Source of the DNA: Gymnothorax reevesii
Lineage: Eukaryota; Chordata; Actinopteri; Anguilliformes; Muraenidae
Direction of reading: 5' to 3'
DNA length: 64,000 nucleotides
Assembly (NCBI GenBank): GCA_029721435.1
Contig: CM056573.1
Span: 95,182,947 to 95,246,946, forward strand
Below the pieces are notes generated by a model, which was given only the letters and a program-made list of their open reading frames with translations, was not told the origin of the DNA and did no database searches. Every line of letters begins with the position of its first letter. Position 1 is the first letter of the stretch. A program made the position numbers and the translations under genes. Of this stretch, positions 21,603 to 30,577 are shown piece by piece.

Positions 21603-21614
21603 GTCAGATCGTAC
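21603..21614 (-). promoter_or_regulatory. Presumed self-priming primer-binding site
   Basis: On the minus strand the bases just after the 5' LTR read GTACGATCTGACCA. I see no match to a tRNA 3' end. ACGATCTGAC (21612-21603) is the exact complement of the predicted transcript start GTCAGATCGT in the 3' LTR. Vertebrate sushi-type and yeast Tf1 elements are known to prime from their own RNA 5' end. The site lies 2 bases from the LTR edge. Confidence 0.55.
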
Positions 21615-21771
21615 TGTAATGTACCGATCAGGAACCAGTTGCGAGAACCAGGAAATGCAGTAGAGCTTGTTTTATTGGCAAAGGGGGAGGTCACTGAACA
21701 CAAGAATCCTAAAAATGGCAGAGCCAGGCACAGAACTTAAACATGACAAGCAGAAATCACAGATCACATCA
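21615..21771 (-). repeat. 5' LTR of the chromovirus, internally deleted
   Basis: 157 bp that match the two ends of the 1250-bp 3' LTR and nothing between: 'gcttgttttattggcaaaggg' is joined directly to 'tcactgaacacaagaatcct'. The promoter and transcript start are inside the missing part, so the copy cannot be transcribed from its own LTR. Confidence 0.88.
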
Positions 21772-22016
21772 GTTCAGTTCAAAAGCCAGCATCTCTGACG
21801 GTATGGGAATGCATAAGTGCATATGGTGTGGGACACTTGGATGTTTTAAAAAGCACCATACATGCTGAAAGGTATATAAAGGTTTTAGAGCAACATATGC
21901 TCCCCTCCAAATGACATCTCTTCCAGGGAAGGCCGTGTGTATTTCAGCAGGACAATGCAAAACCACATACTTGCAGCTATTACAACAGCATGGCTTCGTA
22001 GTAGAAGAGTTTGTGT

Positions 22017-22687
22017 AAGTAAGTTTAGTAAGTAAGTAAGTTTATTAATTCTAGCGACCCCATATCAAGGGTAAGATAGTAAAACCACATTTCTGGATAT
22101 ACAGAGTATAACAAAGCCAATAATAACAAAAATAATTTGCATAATAACTTAACATGCATACAATTTACACAGTAACCAAGACCAGCATAAAATACCTGAA
22201 AGCTGAACGCATACATATATACACGCATGACAACAGCTCTATGCATTCCTTAATATAGACAGCCATTGAAAATACTTCCTAGCCTATAATAGTAGTTCAG
22301 ATTACTAAAGGTTGAGTCTATTACTAGTCGTCCACCTCTGGTCATAGTTGTTAACACAGTAGGGGGTAACATGTCATAATTTATTACATCTTGTGAATAT
22401 TCAAACTGTGTCATCACAATATCTATAAATTTAACCAATTTCTTTAACTTTGAAATCTGTGCACAATTAAAAATCTTAAGCATGGAATGTGCATTTCTCA
22501 CCTCACTGTCTTTCCAGCCTATGAAACTCAGCCTTTATATGTTAAAAAACGAGCACTTAAATATATAATGAAATTCACTGCCAACTTCATTTAAATTACA
22601 AAGGGGACACACCGTGTCCTGTTTGTCAACATTTGCACCATAAAAATAACCCTTCATTATAGGTAATCTGTGGTTTCTGCATCGAAA
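22017..22687 (-). mobile_element. 5'-truncated non-LTR retrotransposon (LINE) tail
   Basis: A 671-bp insert flanked by TTTGTGT on both sides (22010-22016 and 22688-22694). On the minus strand it begins in coding sequence and ends in an (ACTT)n-type tail at the left. The coding part (minus, about 22729-22535) shows RNHRLPIMKGYF followed by CPLCNLNEVGSEFHYIF, a Cys-rich C-terminal motif of some LINE reverse transcriptase proteins. The clade is uncertain (Nimb/I-like is possible). The frame breaks after about 65 residues. It interrupts the old Tc1 transposase. Confidence 0.75.
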
Positions 22688-23299
22688 TTTGTGTGCTGAA
22701 CTGGCCTGCCTGCAGTCCTCATCTTTCACCGATTGAGAACATTTGGCGCATAATTAAATTAAAAGTACGTCAAAGGAGACCCAAAACTCTCCAGCAGCTG
22801 GAAACCTGTATTAAACAAGAGTGGGTCCAATTCCAATGGCTAAACTCAAGAAACTTCTCTACTCAATGCCCAGACGCCTCCACTCTGTTTTAAAAAAAGA
22901 GGAGATGCTACACCATGGTGAACAGGCCCCTGTCCTGACTTTTTTGAGATTTGTAGCAGCCATCAAATTTGAAATCAGCTCATTTTGTGGATAAAATTGT
23001 AAAATTTCTCAGTTTCAACATTTGCTATGTTATCTCTGTTCTGTGGTGAATGAAATACTGGCTGGTGTGATTTGGAAGTAAAGAAGGAGCCCGATGCTGA
23101 CGTTACTGTAATGTTACCCGGTAAGTGAAATTAGAATATACGTTATTAATTGTAATAGCATTGGCGGGGGGCGTGTGTGCAGTGACAGCCATAAACAGTA
23201 CACAATTTTTATATTTAAAAAATGTATAATGTTTCATATTAAAAAGTGTCTTGTGTTTCCATTGTTATTGGTGGCTTTGTGTTAATTACAAAAAGTTCA

Positions 23300-23788
23300 T
23301 GTAAAAAAGAGACATCACACGGAGCCATGTCGGGAGAGTAGGGAGCCTGACGAAGCAGGTGTGTGGTGTTTGGCCAGGAAACTCAGTACCAAATGTGAAG
23401 AATGGGTGGGCGTGTTATCGTGATGGAGCTGCCAGTTGCCCGCTGCCCACAGGTCCGGCCATCAACCATCACCAAGGAGTCCTACCGAGAGGTTCTGCGT
23501 CGCCTTTGCGCCACCGTGACTTCTGGCTTTTCCCCAAGCTGAAAATGCCCCTGAAAGGTACCTGGGCAGATTTCAGTCCAGAGAAAACATGCGGAGTGCG
23601 ACGGCCCAGCTGTGCGCCATCCCAAAAGAGGCATTCCAGCGATGCTTCCGACAGTTACAGGACCATTGGGAGAAGTGTGTGGCAGCCCAAGGGGACTACT
23701 TTGAAAGCGATTAGTGCAAGTTTGTTCTATATGGATACAAGTATTTTTTATGAACAAAGATTGGATAGTTTTTGAACACACCGCGTAT
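23300..23788 (+). pseudogene. Mariner transposase remnant with inverted segment
   Basis: The plus strand at 23466-23512 reads ITKESYREVLRRL, then DFWLFPKLKMPLKG at about 23515-23556, and in a shifted frame KEAFQRCFRQLQDHWEKCVAAQGDYFESD to a stop at about 23715. These are middle and C-terminal parts of a DD34D mariner transposase. The segment that should sit between them (LLRQAPYSPDMAPCD, with the last catalytic Asp region) is present upstream on the minus strand at about 23310-23360. The element thus carries a local inversion. The right terminus may be near 23785 (ACACACCGCGTA); no left terminus is seen. Confidence 0.75.
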
Positions 23789-23961
23789 ATACACTGAGTT
23801 AGGGTGGGAGTGTGTGATAAGAAAAGGTGCATTTGGTGCCCTGCAGAAGTACATCTGTAAATTTGCTACTTCAGATTTCTTTTTGATAGAGGAGTGTGGG
23901 AGAAGAGGTGGCTTTGCTAAAAGAACCAATTAGTTCACTGTATTGAATCAAATACTGCCCA

Positions 23962-24004
<43 letters not shown>

Positions 24005-25409
24005 TGGTTATGTGGTAATGTAAATGTAGAGATTTAGATTGAAAAATATTTGGTTTTTGCTCATGAAATATGAAGGTCAGAGGCTGCTAGTTGGAATAAG
24101 ATCAAACAACTAGAAGTTTTTGTACACTCCATTTTCTATAGGGGTGTTCTGTACAACAAATTGTCTCTTGCTTCAGAAAAAAGAAACACTGACAGCAATT
24201 GCACTGAGAAATAGAATTTCCAAGGATATTATAAGTGCTACCAGCATGGACTAGACAAGATCAAGCAGGCTTTAAAAGCATTTGTGGATTGACTTTATTA
24301 TTTCATTGTAAGCAGTGGCTGGTATTTGACATTTCCAGCTCAGAATTACCTTGTGGCCTAAGTCTGTTGAAAAGGGCCATTGAATTTTATCTGTAGCAGG
24401 TGGAGAAAATAAATTCAAGGGGAGCCCTCATAGTTCCTCACCTCCTATTTTTTCTCTGTTTACAAGAACAACCATTGCAAAGTCTCGTCAAGTCGCACAT
24501 TACTGCAGCATTCTAACAAAACAAAATGGACTGTGGCAAACGAAAGGGTTGGTACAGGGTGCCTAGCTTTCAACTGTCAATACCACAGAGTCTACCATTT
24601 TAATTGCTTATGCTCGTGTCAAATAAATTGACCCCATTGACCCAAAGGGGCAAAGCGCAGGGCACAATTTGCATGTGGAACTTCTATGAGATTGGACAGT
24701 GGCAGAAAACCAATTACGGAGACTCAGGGTTAAATGCATAAAGGGAAATTAATCCACGATGGCATCAAAATTATTATGTTCATACTTGTCAGTTTACATG
24801 GAATGCCCATAAGTTATGCAGATTTTCTCCCATGTATTCAGCTGATGGATGTACAAATAAAGTCATGGATTTTCTTTATCATAAAAAAACTTCATTCAAA
24901 ATGAAAATTATTGGAAACTATTGATTTAGACAACAATGAAAGAGCACATGAAGATAAGCAATCAGATGCTTATTTTCGCGGCACTTCACAATTTGGTACT
25001 GTGCTCTGTTGCTCGGTGTTTCAGTTGCTTTGGACTACTGTTGGAGAGTTGGAAAAGGGAATTGTTGTTGAAGGAAGGAAGGAGATTTACTATTGTTTCA
25101 AAGGTTTTTGCTGATATTATTTGTGTGTGAAAGCACAAATATTAGGAAAGGCAAGAATATTTGCTCTCGAGATATAAACTTTTCCTTTGTGTGAGGCAAG
25201 GAGAAAATTTCCCACCATTTTTTCCCACTTGTAACAACTCAGACTGCAAATAGCTGAATACAAACTGGGTCCTGAGAGCAAACTGGAATAAACATATACG
25301 TTAGATAGCTAGCTTAGCAAGTTGGCTGTAATATATACATGGTACATAAAGCAAAGCTATTTTTATTTTATAAAAAGACAAGGTGCAATTATTTCTTGAA
25401 TGAAATAAA
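23789..25409. other. Spacer with a GA microsatellite; no gene recognised
   Basis: A (GA)n run occupies about 23964-24000. The rest is unique-looking. The block at about 24240-24740 is of complex composition without repeat features and could be conserved non-coding DNA. Confidence 0.4.
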
Positions 25410-25412
25410 ATC

Positions 25413-25842
25413 TTGAAGGATAGCCAACATGGTTTCCGTAAGGGAAGGTCATGTCTAACAAATCTTTTGGAAGTCTTTGAGGAGGCCACCAAGATTTATG
25501 ATCAGAGCAGGGCCTATGATGTCATATACTTGGATTTTCAGAAAGCATGTGACACAGTGCTGCATGAGAGACTAATTTTTAAAATGAGGACCGTTGAAAT
25601 TATGGAAGATATTTTGGAATAGATTCAGAACTGGTTACGGGACAACACAAAGAGTTGTGGTCACATGGACCTCATCTGAACCAGGAATTTTGGGAAGTGG
25701 AGTCCCTCAGGGATCGTTGTTTGGACCCCTGCTCTTCCTCATCTACATTAACGTCCTTGATAGGAATGCTGAAAGCAAATTAATTAAATTTGTGGATGAT
25801 ACTAAATTGGGTGGTCTGGCGAACAGTTTAGAGTCCTCTTAA
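25413..25842 (+). pseudogene. LINE reverse transcriptase fragment
   Basis: Two overlapping frames together give the palm of a non-LTR reverse transcriptase: QHGFRKGRSCLTNLLEVFEE, DVIYLDFQKACDTVLHERL (motif A Asp), GVPQGSLFGPLLFLIYI (motif B) and IKFVDDTKLGG (motif C, FVDD in place of the usual FADD). A frameshift lies at about 25600-25625 and a stop follows at 25842. Inactive. Reverse transcription at a nicked target is the family function. Confidence 0.75.
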
Positions 25843-26084
25843 GTGATTCAGGTTGATAGATAAAATTCAGAATTGAGCAGAAAAGTGGCAAGTAAAATTC
25901 AATGTAGTTGAATGTAAAGTTCTACATGTTAGTTATGCAAACCCTTGGAATGTGCTCAACATGAAAGAGACCTGAGAGTTATTGTTGACCAGGTTTTAGC
26001 CACTGTGCCTTAGAAGTTAAAAAGGCCAAAAGGATGCTAGAATATATTGCCAAAGGAAATGAGTATAAATGCAAGGAGGTTATA

Positions 26085-26487
26085 CAGTAGTGTGCAGTGA
26101 TGATTACACACTACCATTTTCATCTAAAAGGGGTCCTGATATATTACGCCTCGATTTATTTTTGGTGAAAATGTATTGAAAAATACTCCTGTAGGCAATG
26201 AGAAAAAAAAATCATTCCCACAAGTATTTTTCCATACAAATATGGGTAATAAATGAAAATACTGAAAACTTAAGTTTTTATAACAATTGAAATGCATTAC
26301 AGATTTAATTTTTTGACTTTTTTTGACAAAAAGACATAATTATTTTTGTTTTTCACTCTGTATTGTTTTCTATTTACTAAACTTCATCTATACGATCCAA
26401 TATTACATGAAATTAATACTTGAATGGTATTTGGTCCCTGAATTATCTTCATTTTTTTAACTTTATAATCATCACTGCACTATACTG
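26085..26487. mobile_element. TA-flanked MITE inside the LINE
   Basis: Ends of about 22 bp starting CAGTAGTGTGCAGTGATGAT and, inverted, CAGTATAGTGCAGTGATGAT (two mismatches), flanked by TA on both sides (26083-26084, 26488-26489). The interior is AT-rich with no gene. TA duplication suggests the Tc1/mariner superfamily; the family is not recognised. Confidence 0.7.
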
Positions 26488-27060
26488 TACTTCTCTTGTA
26501 CAACACATTTGTCAGACCGCATTGAGAGTATTGTGTAAAGTTCTCAGGACCATACTCAAGAAAGATATAGAAGCTTTCGAAAAAGAAGAAAAAAAAGAAG
26601 TTAATTCCTGGAATAAAAGATGAAAGCTATGTAAAGAGGCTGAAAATTCTGAATTTCTTCAGTTTTAGGAAAAGGAGACTTAGGGGAGATATGTTTGAGG
26701 TCCTTAAATATCTTAAAGAGCTTAACAAAGTTAACTGTTCAGGACTACTTCAGCCTAATTTTGTTAGCGGAACTAGGGGTAGAAATGGAAGTTAGCCAAG
26801 GGTAAATTTAGCACTGATATTTGGAAATATTTCTTCATGCAGAGAATAATCTCAATGTGTAATTGCTTGCCTGGCTATATTGTAGTGGCAGAAACTCCAG
26901 GAGTTTTCAAGACCAAGTTGCCTGATTTGCCTGATTTGTTGCCTGACACCATTTAGTCTTTGAGTATTTGAAGTGTTTGGTTCACTTTTGCAATAGGAAA
27001 ATTGCGAGCCTAGTTGGGCTGAATGGCCTGTTCTCACCATTCATGTTATGTTATGTTGTT

Positions 27061-28214
27061 ATTTTACAATTTGCAGTTTGCCATAGTGGACCATTTTTCA
27101 GAGCTTCTGCTCAGCATGCATACAAACCATAGGCTATTTAAAACAAGGTACAGTCTATATAATCGGCAGAAGTATCTATTGCATATGTACGAGCTCAACA
27201 CAAATTATCAAGAGGAGCCTGGTTCTCTAGGCTGCACAGCTTTGGCTATTACTGGATGCCACCCTTCTTTCTCATGATTGACGAGTGGAATGATAAGAAT
27301 ATTGGTAAGAGATTGGCAATTTTGGTCAAGACTTTCACAGTGGAGCAAAATCAATGAACCTTGACATTCCCCTGCATAGCATAGGCACGAGTGTGACAAT
27401 GCAGATAAGCACTTCAGTCTGGCAAGTAACTTAACCTAATGCACATGAGCAAAATTAAATAATGTTAGCAGGATGTTTAAGCCTGAATTACATCCACATT
27501 TTACTGCATCATTATCCTGTTGATTATTTTGTAGTGTCATTCAGTGACACCCATCTCCTAAAAAAGAAAGAAGAACAAGAGCTGTTACAAGCACTGGCCC
27601 ATTTAAAATATAAGGTGAGCTTAAAGGAGCCGTGTCACGATTACTGCGTATACTCACATCTTTGAATCAAGTAAATCTGTTCAACTGCAAGTCAAACAAT
27701 CTAGAGGGAATTTTTCTTTGTCTATGATTATTGATGATGGCAACCAGCTTACATTCTTTGTATCCCCTGGCTAAAGCCTAAAATAGCGCTTTGAATCCTC
27801 ATATTTTCAAAGAAATTCATTTAAAAAGCATTATGCCAGAGCAGCTAAAATGTATAAAAACAGCTCAGTGCAAAAAGAAAATGGATTTGCAAGGATGGAA
27901 TTAGATTATGACTTGTAGTCAAGCTGATATAACTTTACATCCTAAGGAAGTGTGAGTTATGCGCACTAATCTTGACACAGCTACTTTGAAGCAACAACTT
28001 TTTTTTGCATTTCAAATTCTGTGACGCATAAGGTACTGTACACGGACAAGTCAGCAGTTTGCAATGTTCGGTTTAAAATTTTAGTTTTTGAGGAATTCAT
28101 TACATTTTCACATATTTTTATCGCCAATTCTTTCTTTTTTTTAAACAATCATATATAAACATGAATTTTCAACCAGGAAAGTCAAATTTTCGCTGGATAG
28201 GCTAAGGTGTAAGT
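27061..28214. other. No gene or element recognised
   Basis: AT-rich spacer between a LINE tail and a hAT MITE. No reading frame with family resemblance. Confidence 0.45.
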
Positions 28215-28400
28215 CAGGAATGTCCAATCTAATCCATAAACGGCCGGGTTGCTGGTTTTTGTGACAGCCCAACAATATTACACCTGCTTCTGATTATCAA
28301 GGTCTTGATAATTGAACTCCAAGATCACCTAATTTAAGTTGGCTGTGAAAAAAGACCTGCACGCACACTGGCCCTTTACGGATAAGATTGGACACCTCTG
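28215..28400. mobile_element. Non-autonomous hAT element
   Basis: 186 bp beginning CAGGAATGTCCAATCT and ending AGATTGGACACCTCTG, an inverted pair, with a second matching block ('ccataaacggcc' against 'ggccctttacgg') further in. The end structure is like that of the MITE at 2754. Flanking 8-mers GTGTAAGT and GAGTTAGC match at five of eight positions, consistent with an old, eroded duplication. Confidence 0.7.
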
Positions 28401-30030
28401 GAGTTAGCTGTTGTCCCACAAAATGAAGCAAACATACCAGTCTGGACACCAAAATGAGGAAAAGGAAAAGAGACTCCAGGTCAGTGGTAAGCAGATATAA
28501 TGTTGGTAAATAAATAAAATACTATTGGATTGAATTTACTTAATATGGTTTGTTAAATTGAATGCTGTAATGCAGCTGTTATGCCATTATACAACAGAAT
28601 CACTCACAACTCCGTGTCCAACCCACCCCACACACTGCCCCCACAATAAAGGTGACACTGCACATGGTGTTAACTGCTAAAAATCTTTACATTGTGACAT
28701 TACTCATATTGCTTATCCAGTGTTTTTATTCTGCTTCTTTATGCATTTTATTCTGTCAATCATGGCTACACTGCACTGTGTTTACAAGGGTGTGCACATC
28801 GCACTTTAAAAAGCCTGCAGTCACACCATGCCATAGAGCCACCTTTGTGGTTCTGTTTTTTTTGTTTTGTAATGTGACTTTTTCTTGGGTAGTATGATGT
28901 TTTGTGACTGTAGTATTTTTGTGTTGGGACCTTGGTCCCTGAGGAACAGTATTTTGTTCAGCCGTATACAGGGGCGTAGATTTACCTGCGAGTTGGGGGG
29001 GGGAAGAGAAATGGCCTTCGTGACAACAATTAGTCCTGGCCAGTTCATTTTTCATTGACGCATTTTCCAATTATTGTAATTGGCAACTGAAGAAATGGTT
29101 CCTCTCCATATGCGATCTAAGAGCATCCAGCAATGATACAGTGGGGTAAATAAAGTTCAGAAAATTAATTTACTGCTTGCCAGAGAGTCGACAGGTAAGC
29201 AATTTTGAATAACGTTGATTTAAACACCGCAAATACGCATCCAGATGACCGATTGCCATCTGACTTAATCGGAGAGAACAAGCAGCACCTGTTCAGTATG
29301 GACAGCAAAAAGTTCAGTGTTAAATAAACACTTAAAGTAGAGTAAAATCGCATGACGTTTCGACTTGCGTCTTCCAAGTCGAAACGTCAGTCATCTTTTC
29401 CCCTCAATAAACGTGCAGACTTGTAAAGTGTGCTCCAGTGTTTTACTTTTGGGAAGTCTTTTTGAAGTACCCAGGTAAAAGTTTTTTTCTATACATACAG
29501 TACTATTTGTCAAAAAAAATGTCAACAGCAAAAAGAACTGGCCCTCAACCATAGCCCTTTACTAGGAACTGACAGTTACTAAGATGGAGTAGTTGCTAAT
29601 GACTACAGAGCTGTACCTCAAGAAATCACCACAGAATTGTATGAAGGCAAGGCAAGATTATGTTTACCATAATTAAAAGTGCTTCGCATTGACCAATAAT
29701 AAAGACATAAATCAAAACATGAGAGACAATAAAATGTGAGTGCATTAAAAGAGAAAAAACATTCATGCAAGACGTCCATCTCAGACAGATTTCCGTCAAT
29801 AATGAATTCTTGGTTCCGTCAAAGTCTGTTATTCAGAGCTGTGCAGGTGCGCAGTGGTGTAAGAAAAATAATGACCTGCTCGAGCTCACTAAGTAACGTC
29901 TCACCATGGAACCTCCCAGATTTCCCATTGGAACACCTTAATTTATGTTGCCGCCACTAGGGGCAGTATTTTGAGGCTGGAAGTGTAGCTTCTTTGTGGA
30001 CACGAATGAGGAAGCCGAAGACGCATTGAG
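28401..30030. other. Spacer with one strong hairpin; no gene recognised
   Basis: A perfect 15-bp inverted repeat, TGACGTTTCGACTTG, lies at 29353-29367 and 29375-29389 with a 7-bp loop. Elsewhere I see only unique-looking DNA and a G-run near 28995. Confidence 0.4.
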
Positions 30031-30577
30031 GTCATGGACTGTATAAAAAGATGGACGCAGCACCCTGGTCTGAAAAACAAAGCCCAAGTGGAAGTACCGT
30101 AGAATGGCATTCTATTTAATTGCCAGCAGATGGCTACGTCAGTGGTTGCAGAAAGAAGTTCAATGCTATAGAACTCTTTGAGAAAATGACCCTACCTTGC
30201 CACCTGATTTTTCATTCATATAATGATTTTTTCACATTATTTTATTGTAACTATAGCAAGTTTCAAGTCTCCTTTGATAATTCATGATGTTCATTTTTGT
30301 AAATTATGGTCCAATATAGATTAGAATAAAGGATAAAGCCAGAATATGCTTTTGGGGCGTGGCTATCCTCTGGTCCTCATCAGATACGGTCAGATCCAAA
30401 GTCCTGTTCCTGCCCGGATCTTCAATTCACGCTCTCATCCAACAGAAATCACATCCGGTTTCAAAATGACAACATGGCGCAATTCAAATTGCAAAAATCT
30501 AGGCTTCCTTTATGGAATGCTGAAACCAATGGGTGACGTCACGTTGGCTTTGTCCATCTTTTTATGCAGTCTATGAC
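30031..30577. mobile_element. 547-bp MITE, fish repeat with GTCAT ends
   Basis: The terminus GTCATGGACTGTATAAAAAG at 30031 is inverted at the right end (30552-30577, two mismatches over 25 bp) and both sides are flanked by TGAG (30027-30030, 30578-30581). The interior holds 'gggtgacgtcacg' just before the right end. The same right-end sequence recurs at 54140-54178. No protein is encoded; superfamily unknown. Confidence 0.65.

Larger units (their letters stand above)
16133..21771 (-). mobile_element. Ty3/Gypsy chromovirus, near full-length, decayed
   Basis: A 5.6-kb LTR retrotransposon inserted in a Tc1 element. On the minus strand the order is 5' LTR (21615-21771), gag, protease, reverse transcriptase, RNase H, integrase, chromodomain, 3' LTR (16133-17382). 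That order plus a C-terminal chromodomain defines a chromovirus. A 5-bp target duplication is visible as GTTCC at the left (16128-16132) and GTTCA at the right (21772-21776), one base diverged. The 5' LTR has lost about 1.1 kb. Several frameshifts and stops make all genes inactive. A predicted self-priming signal points to the Tf1/sushi-type branch. Confidence 0.92.
15595..22891 (+). pseudogene. Tc1 transposase, split and decayed
   Basis: Pieces in order are: the start region at 15595 (MARGSP), the HTH and linker at 15650-15800, WSDESKFD with the first catalytic Asp at about 16032-16055, then after the Gypsy insert the block beginning at 21778 ('ttcaaaagccagcatct') and FQQDNAKPHTC at 21951-21982. 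After the LINE insert follows LNWPACSPHLSPIENIW at 22695-22745, with the glutamate. The triad residues can all be seen, but several frame changes and three large insertions inactivate the gene. It is related to, but clearly diverged from, the transposase at 8467. Confidence 0.8.
14756..23085 (+). mobile_element. Old Tc1-like element split by three later insertions
   Basis: The 5' end reads ACAACGCCAATTCCAAAATAG TTGGGACGAAG (14758 onward), the terminus of a common fish Tc1 family. The 5' spacer, the transposase remnants and the 3' spacer ('catcaaatttgaaatcagctc', 'tcaacatttgctatgttatc') occur in order but are separated by a Harbinger-like MITE (15080-15564), a Gypsy element (16133-21771) and a LINE fragment (22017-22687). 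The 3' terminal repeat is missing beyond about 23085. Removing the three inserts leaves about 1.5 kb, the normal size. Confidence 0.85.
25410..27060 (+). mobile_element. CR1/L2-like LINE remnant, 5'-truncated
   Basis: The stretch starts inside a reverse transcriptase frame and ends in a 3' region reading 'gttgggctgaatggcctgtt' followed by (ATGTT)n. This arrangement, with a short-period tail, is typical of CR1/L2-type (Jockey superfamily) LINEs. About 400 bp of it is a later MITE (26085-26487). The 5' part with endonuclease is absent and the target duplication is not resolved. Confidence 0.7.

Noticed and set aside
23964..24000. CRISPR or tandem array
   Set aside because: It is a plain GA microsatellite; no spacer-repeat pattern occurs anywhere in the window.
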